Shown here piece after piece: positions 24,772 through 33,890 of a stretch of DNA of 64,000 bases (positions within the stretch are counted from its first letter, which is position 1; the number at the start of each line of letters is the position of its first letter). Source of the stretch: Opacimonas sp002292215 (GTDB lineage Bacteria > Pseudomonadota > Gammaproteobacteria > Enterobacterales > Alteromonadaceae). The position numbers and the translations under genes were made by a program. The stretch is taken from contig OX044360.1 of assembly GCA_943846745.1 (NCBI GenBank), positions 1,302,001-1,366,000 of the forward strand, read 5' to 3'. A model generated the notes under the pieces. The model had not been told where the DNA came from and searched no databases. It saw nothing but the letters and a program-made list of their open reading frames with translations.

Positions 24772-25506
24772 ATGGCCCATCGTCGATTATTTTGGAACAT
24801 AGTAGATAAAATAGAATCGAGAATCGCCGCTGGTGAATATGTCCCAGGCAGCCGTTTACCTCCAGAAAGAGTGTTAGCAGAACAATTTGATGTTAGCCGC
24901 CCGACTATCCGTGAAGCGATTATTGCATTAGAAGTACGTGGTAAGGTCGAGGTCAAGACCAGTTCAGGTGTGTATTTACTCGAGCAACCTCCAGAATCGG
25001 CTAATGAATCACAAGTCAGCGCGTTTGAATTAACTCAGGCCCGTGCCTTAATTGAAGGTGAAGCCGCTGCATTATCTGCTTCTAATATCTCGGATGATGA
25101 ACTCGATGCATTAGAACAAACGGTTATAGCAATGGCTAATGGTGATGATCCAGAAAAAGCCGATAAAGAGTTCCACCGTATTATTTCAACCTCAACCCGC
25201 AATCGTGCAGTATTACTTGCAGTGGAAAACTTTTGGGGTTTACGTGAACGTTGTACCAATATTAAAGAAGCCTACGCCAATGTCTGTAGCACTAGCGAAC
25301 AACAACGCATGGAAGAACATCGTAATATCTTCAATGCCTTAAAAGCGCGAAACCCAGAAGCTGCTCGAAGTGCAATGCATGCGCATTTCAATAGATTAAT
25401 CAATGCGTTGTTTGATGCTAGCGAAGCAAAAGCATTAGAAGAGATAAAGCTGAAGAATAGCCAAACTCGAGGTTTATATTCTTTGAATCATTTACTTGAC
25501 CATTAA
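24772..25506 (+). CDS. FadR-subfamily GntR transcriptional regulator of the alginate operon
   Basis: A 244-residue regulator. The winged helix (about 5-72) shows the GntR pattern GEYVPGSRLPPERVLAEQFDVSRPTIREAI. The C-terminal all-helical FCD domain (about 90-225) has the metal-binding Asp and His residues expected (for example EFHRIIS and the late H of MHAHF). ExuR, UxuR and similar FCD regulators bind uronate-derived effectors and lift repression. It is divergently transcribed from the PL6-to-fbp operon across 240 bases that contain candidate operators, so it probably represses that operon until KDG-like or uronate effectors appear. Confidence 0.88.
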   Translation: MAHRRLFWNIVDKIESRIAAGEYVPGSRLPPERVLAEQFDVSRPTIREAIIALEVRGKVEVKTSSGVYLLEQPPESANESQVSAFELTQARALIEGEAAALSASNISDDELDALEQTVIAMANGDDPEKADKEFHRIISTSTRNRAVLLAVENFWGLRERCTNIKEAYANVCSTSEQQRMEEHRNIFNALKARNPEAARSAMHAHFNRLINALFDASEAKALEEIKLKNSQTRGLYSLNHLLDH

Positions 25507-25634
25507 TTGGGAAGCATCTCCGACATAAAAGATGATTCTTTAGAAGCTTGGACGGCAACTGCTTGTTGCCCAAAACGTTCAATTTCTGCGACAGCTGATA
25601 TAAATAAATGGTTAACCAATATCAGACTGGTTAT

Positions 25635-27224
25635 TTATTCGCCTTTGTGACTCATGTACTCGTCGAACGATCCTTGGAAGTAATGTAGCTTCTGATCAGC
25701 AATTTCGATAATACTGTCAGCTAACGATGACACAAATTCTCTATCGTGACTAACAAAAATCAACGTACCATCAAACGCCGCTAATGCTTTGTTCAATGAT
25801 TCAATGGCTTCCATATCCATGTGGTTTGTGGGTTCATCCATGATCAAGACGTTGATCTCTTGCATCATCAACTTACCAAACATTAAGCGGTTCTTTTCTC
25901 CACCTGAGCACACACCGACTTTTTTATTTACTTCATCGGCAGTAAATAATAAGCGACCAAGGATACTACGAACAAATAAATCATCTTGTCCATTAGTACG
26001 CCACATTGAAAGCCAATCAAAAATCGTCATATCGACATTAAAATCAGCCGAGGTATCTTGTGGACAATACCCGATAGTGGCATTTTCAGACCATTTTATC
26101 CGTCCTGAATTCGCTTTAAGCTCATCAACCAGACAACGTAAGAACGTAGTTTTACCGGCACCGTTTTCACCGATAACCGCTAATTTTGTACCGGCTTCTA
26201 GCAACATTTCACCACCTTTAAACAAGACACCGTCATCAAAACCATGTTCGACGTTGGATAATTCAAGGGCTAAGCGGTGTAGCTTTTTGTGTTGTTTATA
26301 TTGGATAAACGGAAAACGTCTAGATGATGCAATCACCTCATCCAATTCAATTTTTTCCATGCGCTTGGCACGTGAGGTTGCTTGCTTCGCCTTAGAGGCG
26401 TTGGCAGAAAAACGGGCAACGAACGCTTTTAGTTCACCAATTTCTGCTGATTTTTTAGCATTTTCACTTAATAACTGTTCTTGGATCAAAGATGCTGCAG
26501 CCATGTATTCTTCATAGTTACCAGGGTAAATACGTAGCTCACCGTAGTCAATATCCGCCATATGCGTACAAACTTTATTTAAGAAATGACGGTCATGCGA
26601 AATAATAATCATCGTACATTTACGTTGATTCAATACATCAGCCAACCAATTAATGGTATAGATATCCAAGTTGTTGGTTGGTTCATCTAGTAACAAAATA
26701 TCAGGATTAGCAAACAACGCTTGGACTAGCAATACGCGTAATTTAACGCCTGGCGGCAACTGTGACATTAAGCCCCAGTGACTTGATTCATCAATACCGG
26801 CTTCAATCAATAATTCACCGGCGCGACTTTCGGCTGTATAGCCATCAAGTTCAGCAAACTCAGTTTCTAAGTCCGCGACCTTCATGCCGTCTTCTTCGGT
26901 CATTTCAGGTAAAGAGTAAATTCGGTCACGCTCTTGTTTGATTGCCCATAACGGCGCATCACCCATGATAACCGCATCTAAAACTGAAAACTCTTCAAAT
27001 GCGTATTGGTTTTGGCTTAACACGCCAAGACGCTCACCTTGATCTATGGACACATTACCGGCAGAAGGAGCTAATTCGCCGGTTAGGATCTTCATAAAAG
27101 TTGATTTACCACATCCATTGGCACCAATTAAACCGTAACGATTTCCATTACCGAATTTTGCTGATATATTTTCAAATAATGGCTTTGCGCCAAATTGCAT
27201 TGTGATGTTAGCTGTTGTAATCAA
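25635..27224 (-). CDS. ybiT: ABC-F ATPase, YbiT-like
   Basis: A 529-residue soluble protein with two ABC ATPase domains joined by a basic linker and no membrane segments, as in ribosome-associated ABC-F factors. Domain 1: Walker A GANGCGKST, Walker B LLLDEPTNNLD, with an unusual signature LPPGVKLRV in place of LSGGQ, a feature of the YbiT group. Domain 2: GENGAGKTT, CSGGEKNR, LIMDEPTNHMD. The linker holds SKAKQATSRAKRMEKI. ABC-F proteins bind the ribosomal E site and modulate translation; the exact role of YbiT is not well defined. It is divergent from the ABC exporter gene, with TATAAT (minus strand, 27254-27259) in the gap. Confidence 0.93.
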   Translation of the reverse strand: MITTANITMQFGAKPLFENISAKFGNGNRYGLIGANGCGKSTFMKILTGELAPSAGNVSIDQGERLGVLSQNQYAFEEFSVLDAVIMGDAPLWAIKQERDRIYSLPEMTEEDGMKVADLETEFAELDGYTAESRAGELLIEAGIDESSHWGLMSQLPPGVKLRVLLVQALFANPDILLLDEPTNNLDIYTINWLADVLNQRKCTMIIISHDRHFLNKVCTHMADIDYGELRIYPGNYEEYMAAASLIQEQLLSENAKKSAEIGELKAFVARFSANASKAKQATSRAKRMEKIELDEVIASSRRFPFIQYKQHKKLHRLALELSNVEHGFDDGVLFKGGEMLLEAGTKLAVIGENGAGKTTFLRCLVDELKANSGRIKWSENATIGYCPQDTSADFNVDMTIFDWLSMWRTNGQDDLFVRSILGRLLFTADEVNKKVGVCSGGEKNRLMFGKLMMQEINVLIMDEPTNHMDMEAIESLNKALAAFDGTLIFVSHDREFVSSLADSIIEIADQKLHYFQGSFDEYMSHKGE

Positions 27225-27384
27225 ACTTTTGACCCCTAAATTTCAAGGCGCGTATTATACCTGATGTAAATCATGATTGCCCATCTTTAGCAATAACCAT
27301 TTGTATAGTACTGATTTGTTACTCCATTCTTATATCTGTTGTGCTAACATCAATGGCACAAAACATTACCAAAGAGATACATCC

Positions 27385-29166
27385 TTGAGTCATCCAAACG
27401 AATCCTCTACCCATATTATCCGTTGGCTTGGGCAGTTTTTACGTCCTTATATGTCTAAAGTATTCATTGCTATGTTGGCATTATTGGTGAGCGCCGCAAG
27501 TTGGTTGATTTTGGGTCAAGGTATTAAAATTGTCATTGACCAAGGCTTTGCTGCCAATGATATGTCAATGCTCAATCAAGCGTTGACTGCAGTACTCGTA
27601 ATTGCTGCAGTTGGTTGTATCTCAACGTATTTCAGATTTTATTACATGTTGTGGTTAGGTGAGCGTGTTAGTGCTGATATTCGCAAAACCTTGTATGCAC
27701 ACATGCTTAAACTTGGCGTTGATTTTTATGCTGAAAATCGCACGGGTGAGGTTATTTCGCGTTTTACCAGTGATACCACTGTGCTACAAAGTGTTATTGG
27801 GATGGGGTTGTCCATGGCGATACGTTCTGTAGTGACGTTCACTGGCGCGTTAATTCTCATGTTGTTTACCTCAGTACAGTTAACTTTAATGGTATTAGTA
27901 GCTGTACCACTGGTGTTATTACCCATCAAAATACTTGGCAAAAAAGTGCGTGTGTATGCCCAATCCTCCCAGGATAAAGTCGCAGACATGAGCGCGCATA
28001 TCGACCAATCTGTACATGAAATCCATACCGTACAATCATATAATAGAGAAGAAACAGACCGTGACCATCTTTTTGCTAAGGTCGAAGAAGTCATGCAAGC
28101 AGCGCAATCGAGAATTCACTATCGCGCGTTGTTGGTCATTTCGATCATGGCGATGAGTATCGGCGCTATTGTATTTGTTGCTTGGATAGGTGCCAACGAT
28201 GTTATTCGAGGTAACTTGTCTGTCGGAAGTTTTACCGCGTTTATTTTTTATGCCGTTATGGCGGGCGGCGCAACGGCCACAATTAGTGAAGTGATTGGTG
28301 AAATCCAAAAAGCGATCGGTGCATCGGCACGCATTAGACAGTTGTTAGATACGGCTTCAACACAAACAAAACCCACACCATCATCGTTATTAAACACCGC
28401 CGAAATCCTAACGATGGACGCATTCCCCGTTGAGTTTAACGATGTCACATTCACCTACCCTTCAGCCATTGATGAGCCTAATAGCCATCCAGTGCTAAGC
28501 CACATCAACTTAAAGATAGCAACAGGTCAAAACGTTGCCCTCGTCGGCCCAAGTGGTGCAGGTAAATCGACCATGTTTCAACTCTTGTTAGATTTTTATC
28601 AACCCCAACACGGACATATTAAACTATGGGAAGCCCCCATGGATTCATTATCAAGTAATGACATTCGTGAACAGTTTGCTTTGGTACCTCAAGATGCCGT
28701 GATTTTTGCATCTAGTGTGATGGATAACATCGCGTTTGGCCGAACTGATGCGACTATTGCAGAAGTCATTGAAGCGGCGCAACAAGCCCAAGCACATGAG
28801 TTTATTAGTCAATTACCCAAAGGGTATGACACGCAATTAGGTGAACGCGGGATCAAGTTATCCGGTGGTCAAAAACAACGAATAGCCATTGCTCGTGCGA
28901 TTTTAGCTAATCGCCCAATCCTATTATTAGATGAAGCAACTAGCGCGTTAGATGCCGCCAGTGAGCAAGCAGTTAAATTAGCATTAGATAGCCTAATGCA
29001 TAACAAAACCACCATGATCATTGCTCATCGCTTATCGACGGTGGTCAATGCAGATATGATTATTGTGATGGATCGTGGGCAGATTATTGCTCAAGGTACC
29101 CATGACGAATTATTAGTTGATTGCCCTATGTACCGAGAGTTAGCAGAATTACAATTTATTGACTAA
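27385..29166 (+). CDS. ABC exporter, fused permease and ATPase (MsbA/ABCB-like)
   Basis: A 593-residue half-transporter. The TTG at 27385 (MSHPNESSTHIIRW) is preferred because AAAGAG lies about eight bases upstream and related proteins start here; the frame is open to 27277. Six TM helices fill about residues 25-320. The ATPase domain follows: Walker A GPSGAGKST, signature LSGGQKQR, Walker B ILLLDEATSALD, H-loop IAHRLST. It would act as a homodimer exporting lipids, drugs or peptides; the substrate is unknown. Its end overlaps the convergent EamA gene by 18 bases, so the two tails are coded on both strands. Confidence 0.9.
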   Translation: MSHPNESSTHIIRWLGQFLRPYMSKVFIAMLALLVSAASWLILGQGIKIVIDQGFAANDMSMLNQALTAVLVIAAVGCISTYFRFYYMLWLGERVSADIRKTLYAHMLKLGVDFYAENRTGEVISRFTSDTTVLQSVIGMGLSMAIRSVVTFTGALILMLFTSVQLTLMVLVAVPLVLLPIKILGKKVRVYAQSSQDKVADMSAHIDQSVHEIHTVQSYNREETDRDHLFAKVEEVMQAAQSRIHYRALLVISIMAMSIGAIVFVAWIGANDVIRGNLSVGSFTAFIFYAVMAGGATATISEVIGEIQKAIGASARIRQLLDTASTQTKPTPSSLLNTAEILTMDAFPVEFNDVTFTYPSAIDEPNSHPVLSHINLKIATGQNVALVGPSGAGKSTMFQLLLDFYQPQHGHIKLWEAPMDSLSSNDIREQFALVPQDAVIFASSVMDNIAFGRTDATIAEVIEAAQQAQAHEFISQLPKGYDTQLGERGIKLSGGQKQRIAIARAILANRPILLLDEATSALDAASEQAVKLALDSLMHNKTTMIIAHRLSTVVNADMIIVMDRGQIIAQGTHDELLVDCPMYRELAELQFID

Positions 29167-30015
29167 CGCAATACCACCGAGAATGGCGAATGACGCGACA
29201 ACGAAAGATAACGCAATTGCTTCATTTAACAATAATAACCCGCCAAAAGAAGCAATAACGGGGACACTTAGCTGCATAGTAGCTGCTTGTGTAGAGGTAA
29301 TTCTGGGTAATACCGCATACCATATCGCATAGCCAGCGCCCGATGCTAACGCACCAGATACAATAGCTAAGATAATGCCAGTGTTATCGAGCACGACATA
29401 TGGCAAGCTGAGAAGGCCTAGCACAATAGCAAGAATACTAGCTCGTATGAAATTGCCAGTTGTCACCAATGTTGGGTTCCCTGCTTGTTTACCTAAAATT
29501 GAATACACTCCCCACGCAACCCCAGCACAACTCATCAATCCACCCGCTAAAAATCCGGGTGTCGTAGCGCTCGGCAAAAACATAATGCCTAATCCGATGA
29601 TCGCACTGCACACGCCCGTAGTTTGCCAAGAGTTAAGTCGCTCACCACGCCATAAACTAAAACCAATCATCGTAATTTGCACACTACCAAATAACAATAA
29701 TGCCCCAGTAGCAGCACTCAGTGATATATAAGCAAATGAAAAACACGCCGCATAGGTAAACAAGGCAATCGCACCCGACCAACTACCGAGTAGTTTGACT
29801 GTGCCTGTTGTAGATGCCATGTCGGGTGATGAAGATTGCAAGTAAGGTTTAATGACAAACACCAATATTACCAAAAATACAGACCCGCTGATTAAACGAA
29901 TAACCGTAAAAGAAGCCGGGTCGATACTTGTATCAGCCAGAGCCCAGCGACATAACACCGAGTTTCCAGCAAAAGCTAGCATTGCAACTGCCGAATATAT
30001 CCATGTTGTAAACAT
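29149..30015 (-). CDS. EamA/DMT-superfamily permease
   Basis: A 288-residue inner-membrane protein with ten predicted TM helices in two EamA repeats (about 5-140 and 150-288). The second ATG, 30015, is preferred: GGAG then lies nine bases upstream, against three for the ATG at 30021. Family members export or import small metabolites, often amino acids or drugs; the substrate cannot be inferred. It overlaps the ABC exporter tail-to-tail by 18 bases and follows the M2 peptidase gene by 86 bases, so it may be cotranscribed with that gene. Confidence 0.85.
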   Translation of the reverse strand: MFTTWIYSAVAMLAFAGNSVLCRWALADTSIDPASFTVIRLISGSVFLVILVFVIKPYLQSSSPDMASTTGTVKLLGSWSGAIALFTYAACFSFAYISLSAATGALLLFGSVQITMIGFSLWRGERLNSWQTTGVCSAIIGLGIMFLPSATTPGFLAGGLMSCAGVAWGVYSILGKQAGNPTLVTTGNFIRASILAIVLGLLSLPYVVLDNTGIILAIVSGALASGAGYAIWYAVLPRITSTQAATMQLSVPVIASFGGLLLLNEAIALSFVVASFAILGGIALVNKL

Positions 30016-30101
30016 ACACATTTACTCCGCTAATTTAGCTATCAATTGGCTTTTAAAGCCATTAATGGCTTTGCGTGTAAAACAACAAGCAATGAAAGGA
30101 T

Positions 30102-31952
30102 TTACCAACCACATTGACGCCCTGTATTTTGCTCGTCTAGCCATACTTTAAGCGGTGCAAAATACGCTGCGATTGCTGATGCATCCATATCTGGCTTTCC
30201 TGTCATAGTTTGCATCGCTTCTTGCCATGGACGACTAAGCCCCATTTCAAGCATGTCATTTAACGCTTTACCAGCCGCTTTACTGCCAACAATCGAGCAA
30301 CGATGTAATGCTTCTTTATTGCCTGCAATCTCACATAATGATTCATGAAATTGAAATTGCAAAATATGCGCTAAAAAATACCGAGTATAAGAGACATTCG
30401 CTGGCACATGGTATTTTGCACCCGGATCAAATGCATCCGCAGAGCGTTCAACCGGCGCCATAATACCTTGATACTTGGTTCGCAACGCCCACCACAATTC
30501 ATTGTATTTATCGGCAGGAATATTGCCTTCAAGCACTTGCCAGCGCCATTGATCGACCATCAAACCAAACGGAATAAACGCGATTTTATCGAGGGCGGTT
30601 TTGAGTAACATACCAATATCATTGGATGCGTCGGGGATCTCATCAATCAACCCGACTTGTTGCAAATACATAGGCGTAATCGACAGAGCGACCGTATCAC
30701 CAATCGCCTCATGGAAGCCGTCATTTGCTGAGCCACGATACAACATCGGTTGTTGATTGTAAGCACGTTGGTAGTAGTTATGACCTAATTCATGGTGAAT
30801 AACGTTAAATTCTTCCCCCGTTTTTTGAATACACATCTTGATGCGTAAATCATCCACATCATCTAAGTTCCAAGCAGAAGCATGACATTGTACATCACGT
30901 CCCTCGGGCTGTTGAAACATTGAACGCTGCCAAAATGTCTCAGGTAACGGCTCAAAACCCAACGACGAAAAGAAGTTTTCCGCTTGTTGTACCATCTTCA
31001 CTTCATCATAACCTTGATCTGCTAATGCTTGAGTGACATTAGGCACATTCATTTCTTGCTCAGGTTTGACCAAGTCGTACACATTACCCCAACTTTGTGC
31101 CCACATATTACCTAATAAATGCGCAGGAATAGGTTGGTCTAGTGGCACAATATCAGCGCCATAATGTTCTGATAATTTAGCACGTACATGACATTGTAAT
31201 GCTTCATAGAAAGGTTCAACTTGTCCCCATAAACGGTCTAGCTCAACTGGGAAATCTTCAGCTGGCATATCATATTTGGAGCGCCATAATTCAGACGTAT
31301 TTGCATATCCTAACTCGACAGCACCTTCGTTAGCAATGGCAACTTGCTCAACAAACAACGAGCGCATAGGTACTGATACTTCGCGCCATCCTTCCCAAAA
31401 CTCTAATAATAGATCAGGATCTTGACTCGTGGCCATTTGGGCACTCATCTCGACCAGTGAAAAACAAGTTTGTTCGTCACGGCAATACTTGCCTGCGCCA
31501 TACATACCCGATAGTTCAGAACCAATCGCCGCTAAGCGTTCGGCTTTAACTGGATCCGCGGGTGGTGCCACTTCCAGACTGAGTTTTAGCAAATCTAATT
31601 GACGGCGAATATCTGCATCAACGTCTACATCGTTAAACTTCGCAGCTTCAACCGCATACTTGGCTAACAACACCGACAATTGCTCGCTAAAATACGCATT
31701 TACTTTAGCGGTATCATAATTAATATGCGTCGCATAAGCCCAAGCTGCGTGTGCGGCAGGTTGAGATAGTTTTTGAATGTCTGCTTCCACTTTAGCTAAA
31801 AAATCGCGCGCATCTGCGGCCGTCAAAGGGAAGTTTGATACTGATTGTGCATCGTTATGCGCAGCCACATTGGAGGGGCTAGGTACGGGTGAGCACGCCA
31901 TACAAGCGGTCAATACCAGACCGCCAATAATGCTTTTTTGTGTTAGATTCAT
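30102..31952 (-). CDS. M2-family dipeptidyl carboxypeptidase (ACE-like), probable lipoprotein
   Basis: A 616-residue zinc metallopeptidase of the angiotensin-converting-enzyme family. The zinc site is HELGH (H387, E388, H391) with third ligand E415 in DGFHEAIGD; the 24-residue gap between H391 and E415 equals human ACE. The N-terminus is a lipoprotein-type signal, with LTAC (Cys17) and ACMAC (Cys20) as candidate lipid sites, so it is probably anchored in the periplasm. It should release dipeptides from peptide C-termini. Length is normal for a single-domain bacterial M2 enzyme. HldE lies 60 bases upstream in the same direction. Confidence 0.92.
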   Translation of the reverse strand: MNLTQKSIIGGLVLTACMACSPVPSPSNVAAHNDAQSVSNFPLTAADARDFLAKVEADIQKLSQPAAHAAWAYATHINYDTAKVNAYFSEQLSVLLAKYAVEAAKFNDVDVDADIRRQLDLLKLSLEVAPPADPVKAERLAAIGSELSGMYGAGKYCRDEQTCFSLVEMSAQMATSQDPDLLLEFWEGWREVSVPMRSLFVEQVAIANEGAVELGYANTSELWRSKYDMPAEDFPVELDRLWGQVEPFYEALQCHVRAKLSEHYGADIVPLDQPIPAHLLGNMWAQSWGNVYDLVKPEQEMNVPNVTQALADQGYDEVKMVQQAENFFSSLGFEPLPETFWQRSMFQQPEGRDVQCHASAWNLDDVDDLRIKMCIQKTGEEFNVIHHELGHNYYQRAYNQQPMLYRGSANDGFHEAIGDTVALSITPMYLQQVGLIDEIPDASNDIGMLLKTALDKIAFIPFGLMVDQWRWQVLEGNIPADKYNELWWALRTKYQGIMAPVERSADAFDPGAKYHVPANVSYTRYFLAHILQFQFHESLCEIAGNKEALHRCSIVGSKAAGKALNDMLEMGLSRPWQEAMQTMTGKPDMDASAIAAYFAPLKVWLDEQNTGRQCGW

Positions 31953-32012
31953 AGTATATTCCTGTCGTTTTATTTTTATTAGTGTTTTTATTTGTATTTA
32001 CTTTATTCAATA

Positions 32013-33473
32013 TTATTGAGTATCGACGATTTGCTTAATAATCGCGGTAGTCGATACCCCTTCTTCAAAATGCATAATTTTGACTTCGCCACCATTTGCT
32101 AACACTTCAGCTCCACCGGCAATTTCATCAATCGTATAGTCTCCACCTTTGACGAGCACATCAGGTAAAACTGTCGCGATTAATTCCTGGGGCGTATCAG
32201 CACTAAAAGGCACAACAAAATCTACCGCAGCTAATCCAGCGATCACTGCCATACGCCTGGACACATTATTGACTGGACGACCCGGTCCTTTTAAGCGAGT
32301 CACCGAAGCATCATCATTGACGGCGACAATCAAACGGTCACCTAATGCTGCTGCTGCTTGTAAATAGGACACGTGACCGGCATGTAAAATATCAAAACAG
32401 CCATTTGTCATCACAATCGTTTGCCCTTGAGATTGCAGCAAACGTACCGTATAACTGAGCTGTTCAGCGTTCATCACACCCACATCATCATGAGCTTTTG
32501 CATGTAGGGATAAGGCTAATTCGGTAGGTGTCACACTAGATGTACCGAGTTTACCTACTACGATACTTGCAGCATGATTTGCCATGACACACGCATCATG
32601 CAAAGGGACATTAGCGCCTATAGCACTGGCTAACACGGCGACTACCGTATCGCCAGCACCAGTCACATCGTATACTTCTTTGGCTTTAGCGGGTAAATGA
32701 TAGTCAGGGCCATCACTAAACAAGCTCATCCCTTCTTCAGAGCGAGTTAACAATAATGCCTCGAGATTAAGCTCATGACGCAGAGCTTGGGCAAGTTGTG
32801 CCAGATGGGCTTCACTTTCATGTTCACCACTCACTACAGCAAATTCAGACATATTTGGCGTAATTAACGTCGCTCCCTTATAAGCACTAAAATCGCTACC
32901 TTTAGGATCAATGACCACCGGCACATCATATTCTTTGGCTAGTGCAATCAATGCTTGCGGATCGGATAACGTACCTTTGGCATAATCAGACAGCACCAAC
33001 ACATCAACTTGTGCAATATGAGCGGCTACAGTAGCCAATAACGGAGATTTATCGACTTTGGCAAATGACTCTTCAAAATCAAGACGTAACAGTTGCTGAT
33101 TGCGACTCATCACACGTAATTTGGTAATCGTTTCCATCCCTGCTACTGGCACTAAATGACTCGCTACATCATGAGCTTGAAGCGCAGTCGTTAAGATAGT
33201 GGCCGCCTCATCGACATGCACACTCTCAATACCTGATTCAGAGGTGATTAAATGACCACCACATAAGCCAATGAGTTGAACTTGAGCACCGAGGGCTGCG
33301 GCATTAATCGCAACGTTTGCTGCGCCGCCCGGACGATCTTCACTCTTATTGACTTTAACCACCGGCACGGGTGCTTCTGGCGATATGCGCTGGGTCGCAC
33401 CACTAAAATAACGGTCTAGCATGACATCGCCCACAATCAAAATGCGTGCGGTATTAAAATCAGGTAAGTTCAT
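32013..33473 (-). CDS. hldE: Bifunctional heptose 7-phosphate kinase / heptose 1-phosphate adenylyltransferase
   Basis: A 486-residue cytosolic fusion that makes ADP-heptose for the LPS inner core. The N-terminal PfkB-type kinase (about 1-330) opens with ARILIVGDVMLDRYF and has the signature DVTGAGDTVVAVLA. The C-terminal nucleotidyltransferase (about 350-486) carries GCFDILHAGHVSYL, the HxGH motif. Length matches E. coli HldE (477). The product feeds ADP-glycero-manno-heptose synthesis after GmhB and HldD, not present here. The gene is divergent from the GIY-YIG gene and lies 60 bases before the M2 peptidase gene. Confidence 0.97.
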   Translation of the reverse strand: MNLPDFNTARILIVGDVMLDRYFSGATQRISPEAPVPVVKVNKSEDRPGGAANVAINAAALGAQVQLIGLCGGHLITSESGIESVHVDEAATILTTALQAHDVASHLVPVAGMETITKLRVMSRNQQLLRLDFEESFAKVDKSPLLATVAAHIAQVDVLVLSDYAKGTLSDPQALIALAKEYDVPVVIDPKGSDFSAYKGATLITPNMSEFAVVSGEHESEAHLAQLAQALRHELNLEALLLTRSEEGMSLFSDGPDYHLPAKAKEVYDVTGAGDTVVAVLASAIGANVPLHDACVMANHAASIVVGKLGTSSVTPTELALSLHAKAHDDVGVMNAEQLSYTVRLLQSQGQTIVMTNGCFDILHAGHVSYLQAAAALGDRLIVAVNDDASVTRLKGPGRPVNNVSRRMAVIAGLAAVDFVVPFSADTPQELIATVLPDVLVKGGDYTIDEIAGGAEVLANGGEVKIMHFEEGVSTTAIIKQIVDTQ

Positions 33474-33578
33474 AAATACACATTAATAAAAAGATTATTG
33501 GCAAATCATAGCACTGACCGGCAAAATACTGAATACTAACAACTTAGTTTGATCGCCAAAGTAGTGAAAAATTTTACC

Positions 33579-33890
33579 ATGCCACAACCGCTCGACACAT
33601 CTACCCAATGGTTTGTCTATATCATTGAAAATAGATTAGGACATTGGTACACAGGGGTAACGTTAGATGTTAGTCGACGTTTTGCAGAACATGCGAGTGG
33701 CAATAAAAAAGCAGCGAAGGCGCTCAAAGGGAAAGGTCCATTAACGTTGATCTGTGTGGCGCAATGTCCAGATAAAACCTCAGCATATCAACTTGAATAT
33801 TGGATCAAGCAACAGAGTAAGGCGCAAAAGCGCATGTATGTTGAGGGCCAACACACAGCCCCCTTTGTCTATCAGTTAGACCAAACCTAG
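33579..33890 (+). CDS. GIY-YIG domain protein (YhbQ-like)
   Basis: A 103-residue protein consisting of one GIY-YIG nuclease-fold domain: WFVYIIENRLGHWYTGVTLDVSRRFAEHASG, then ALKGKGPLTLI and AYQLEYWIKQQSKAQKR. The VYII...YTGVT pair stands for GIY...YIG, with the Arg of the following helix and a late Glu in place. The ATG at 33579 is chosen; the open frame reaches back to a TTG at 33549 with no homology before it. E. coli YhbQ-type proteins have weak reported DNA nuclease activity. Its end overlaps the convergent DUF350 gene by 15 bases. Confidence 0.85.
   Translation: MPQPLDTSTQWFVYIIENRLGHWYTGVTLDVSRRFAEHASGNKKAAKALKGKGPLTLICVAQCPDKTSAYQLEYWIKQQSKAQKRMYVEGQHTAPFVYQLDQT

Noticed and set aside
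24556..24780. 74-codon open frame on the minus strand between the PL6 and regulator genes
   Set aside because: It covers the divergent promoters and operator-like sites and starts inside the regulator gene; composition is not protein-like.
25613..25633. TAACCA/TGGTTA hairpin between the regulator and the ABC-F gene, possible terminator or uronate operator
   Set aside because: Only six base pairs with a nine-base loop and no clear T-tract; too weak to call.
25789..26517. 242-codon plus-strand open frame inside the ABC-F gene
   Set aside because: It is antisense to conserved ATPase motifs and has no protein-like character.
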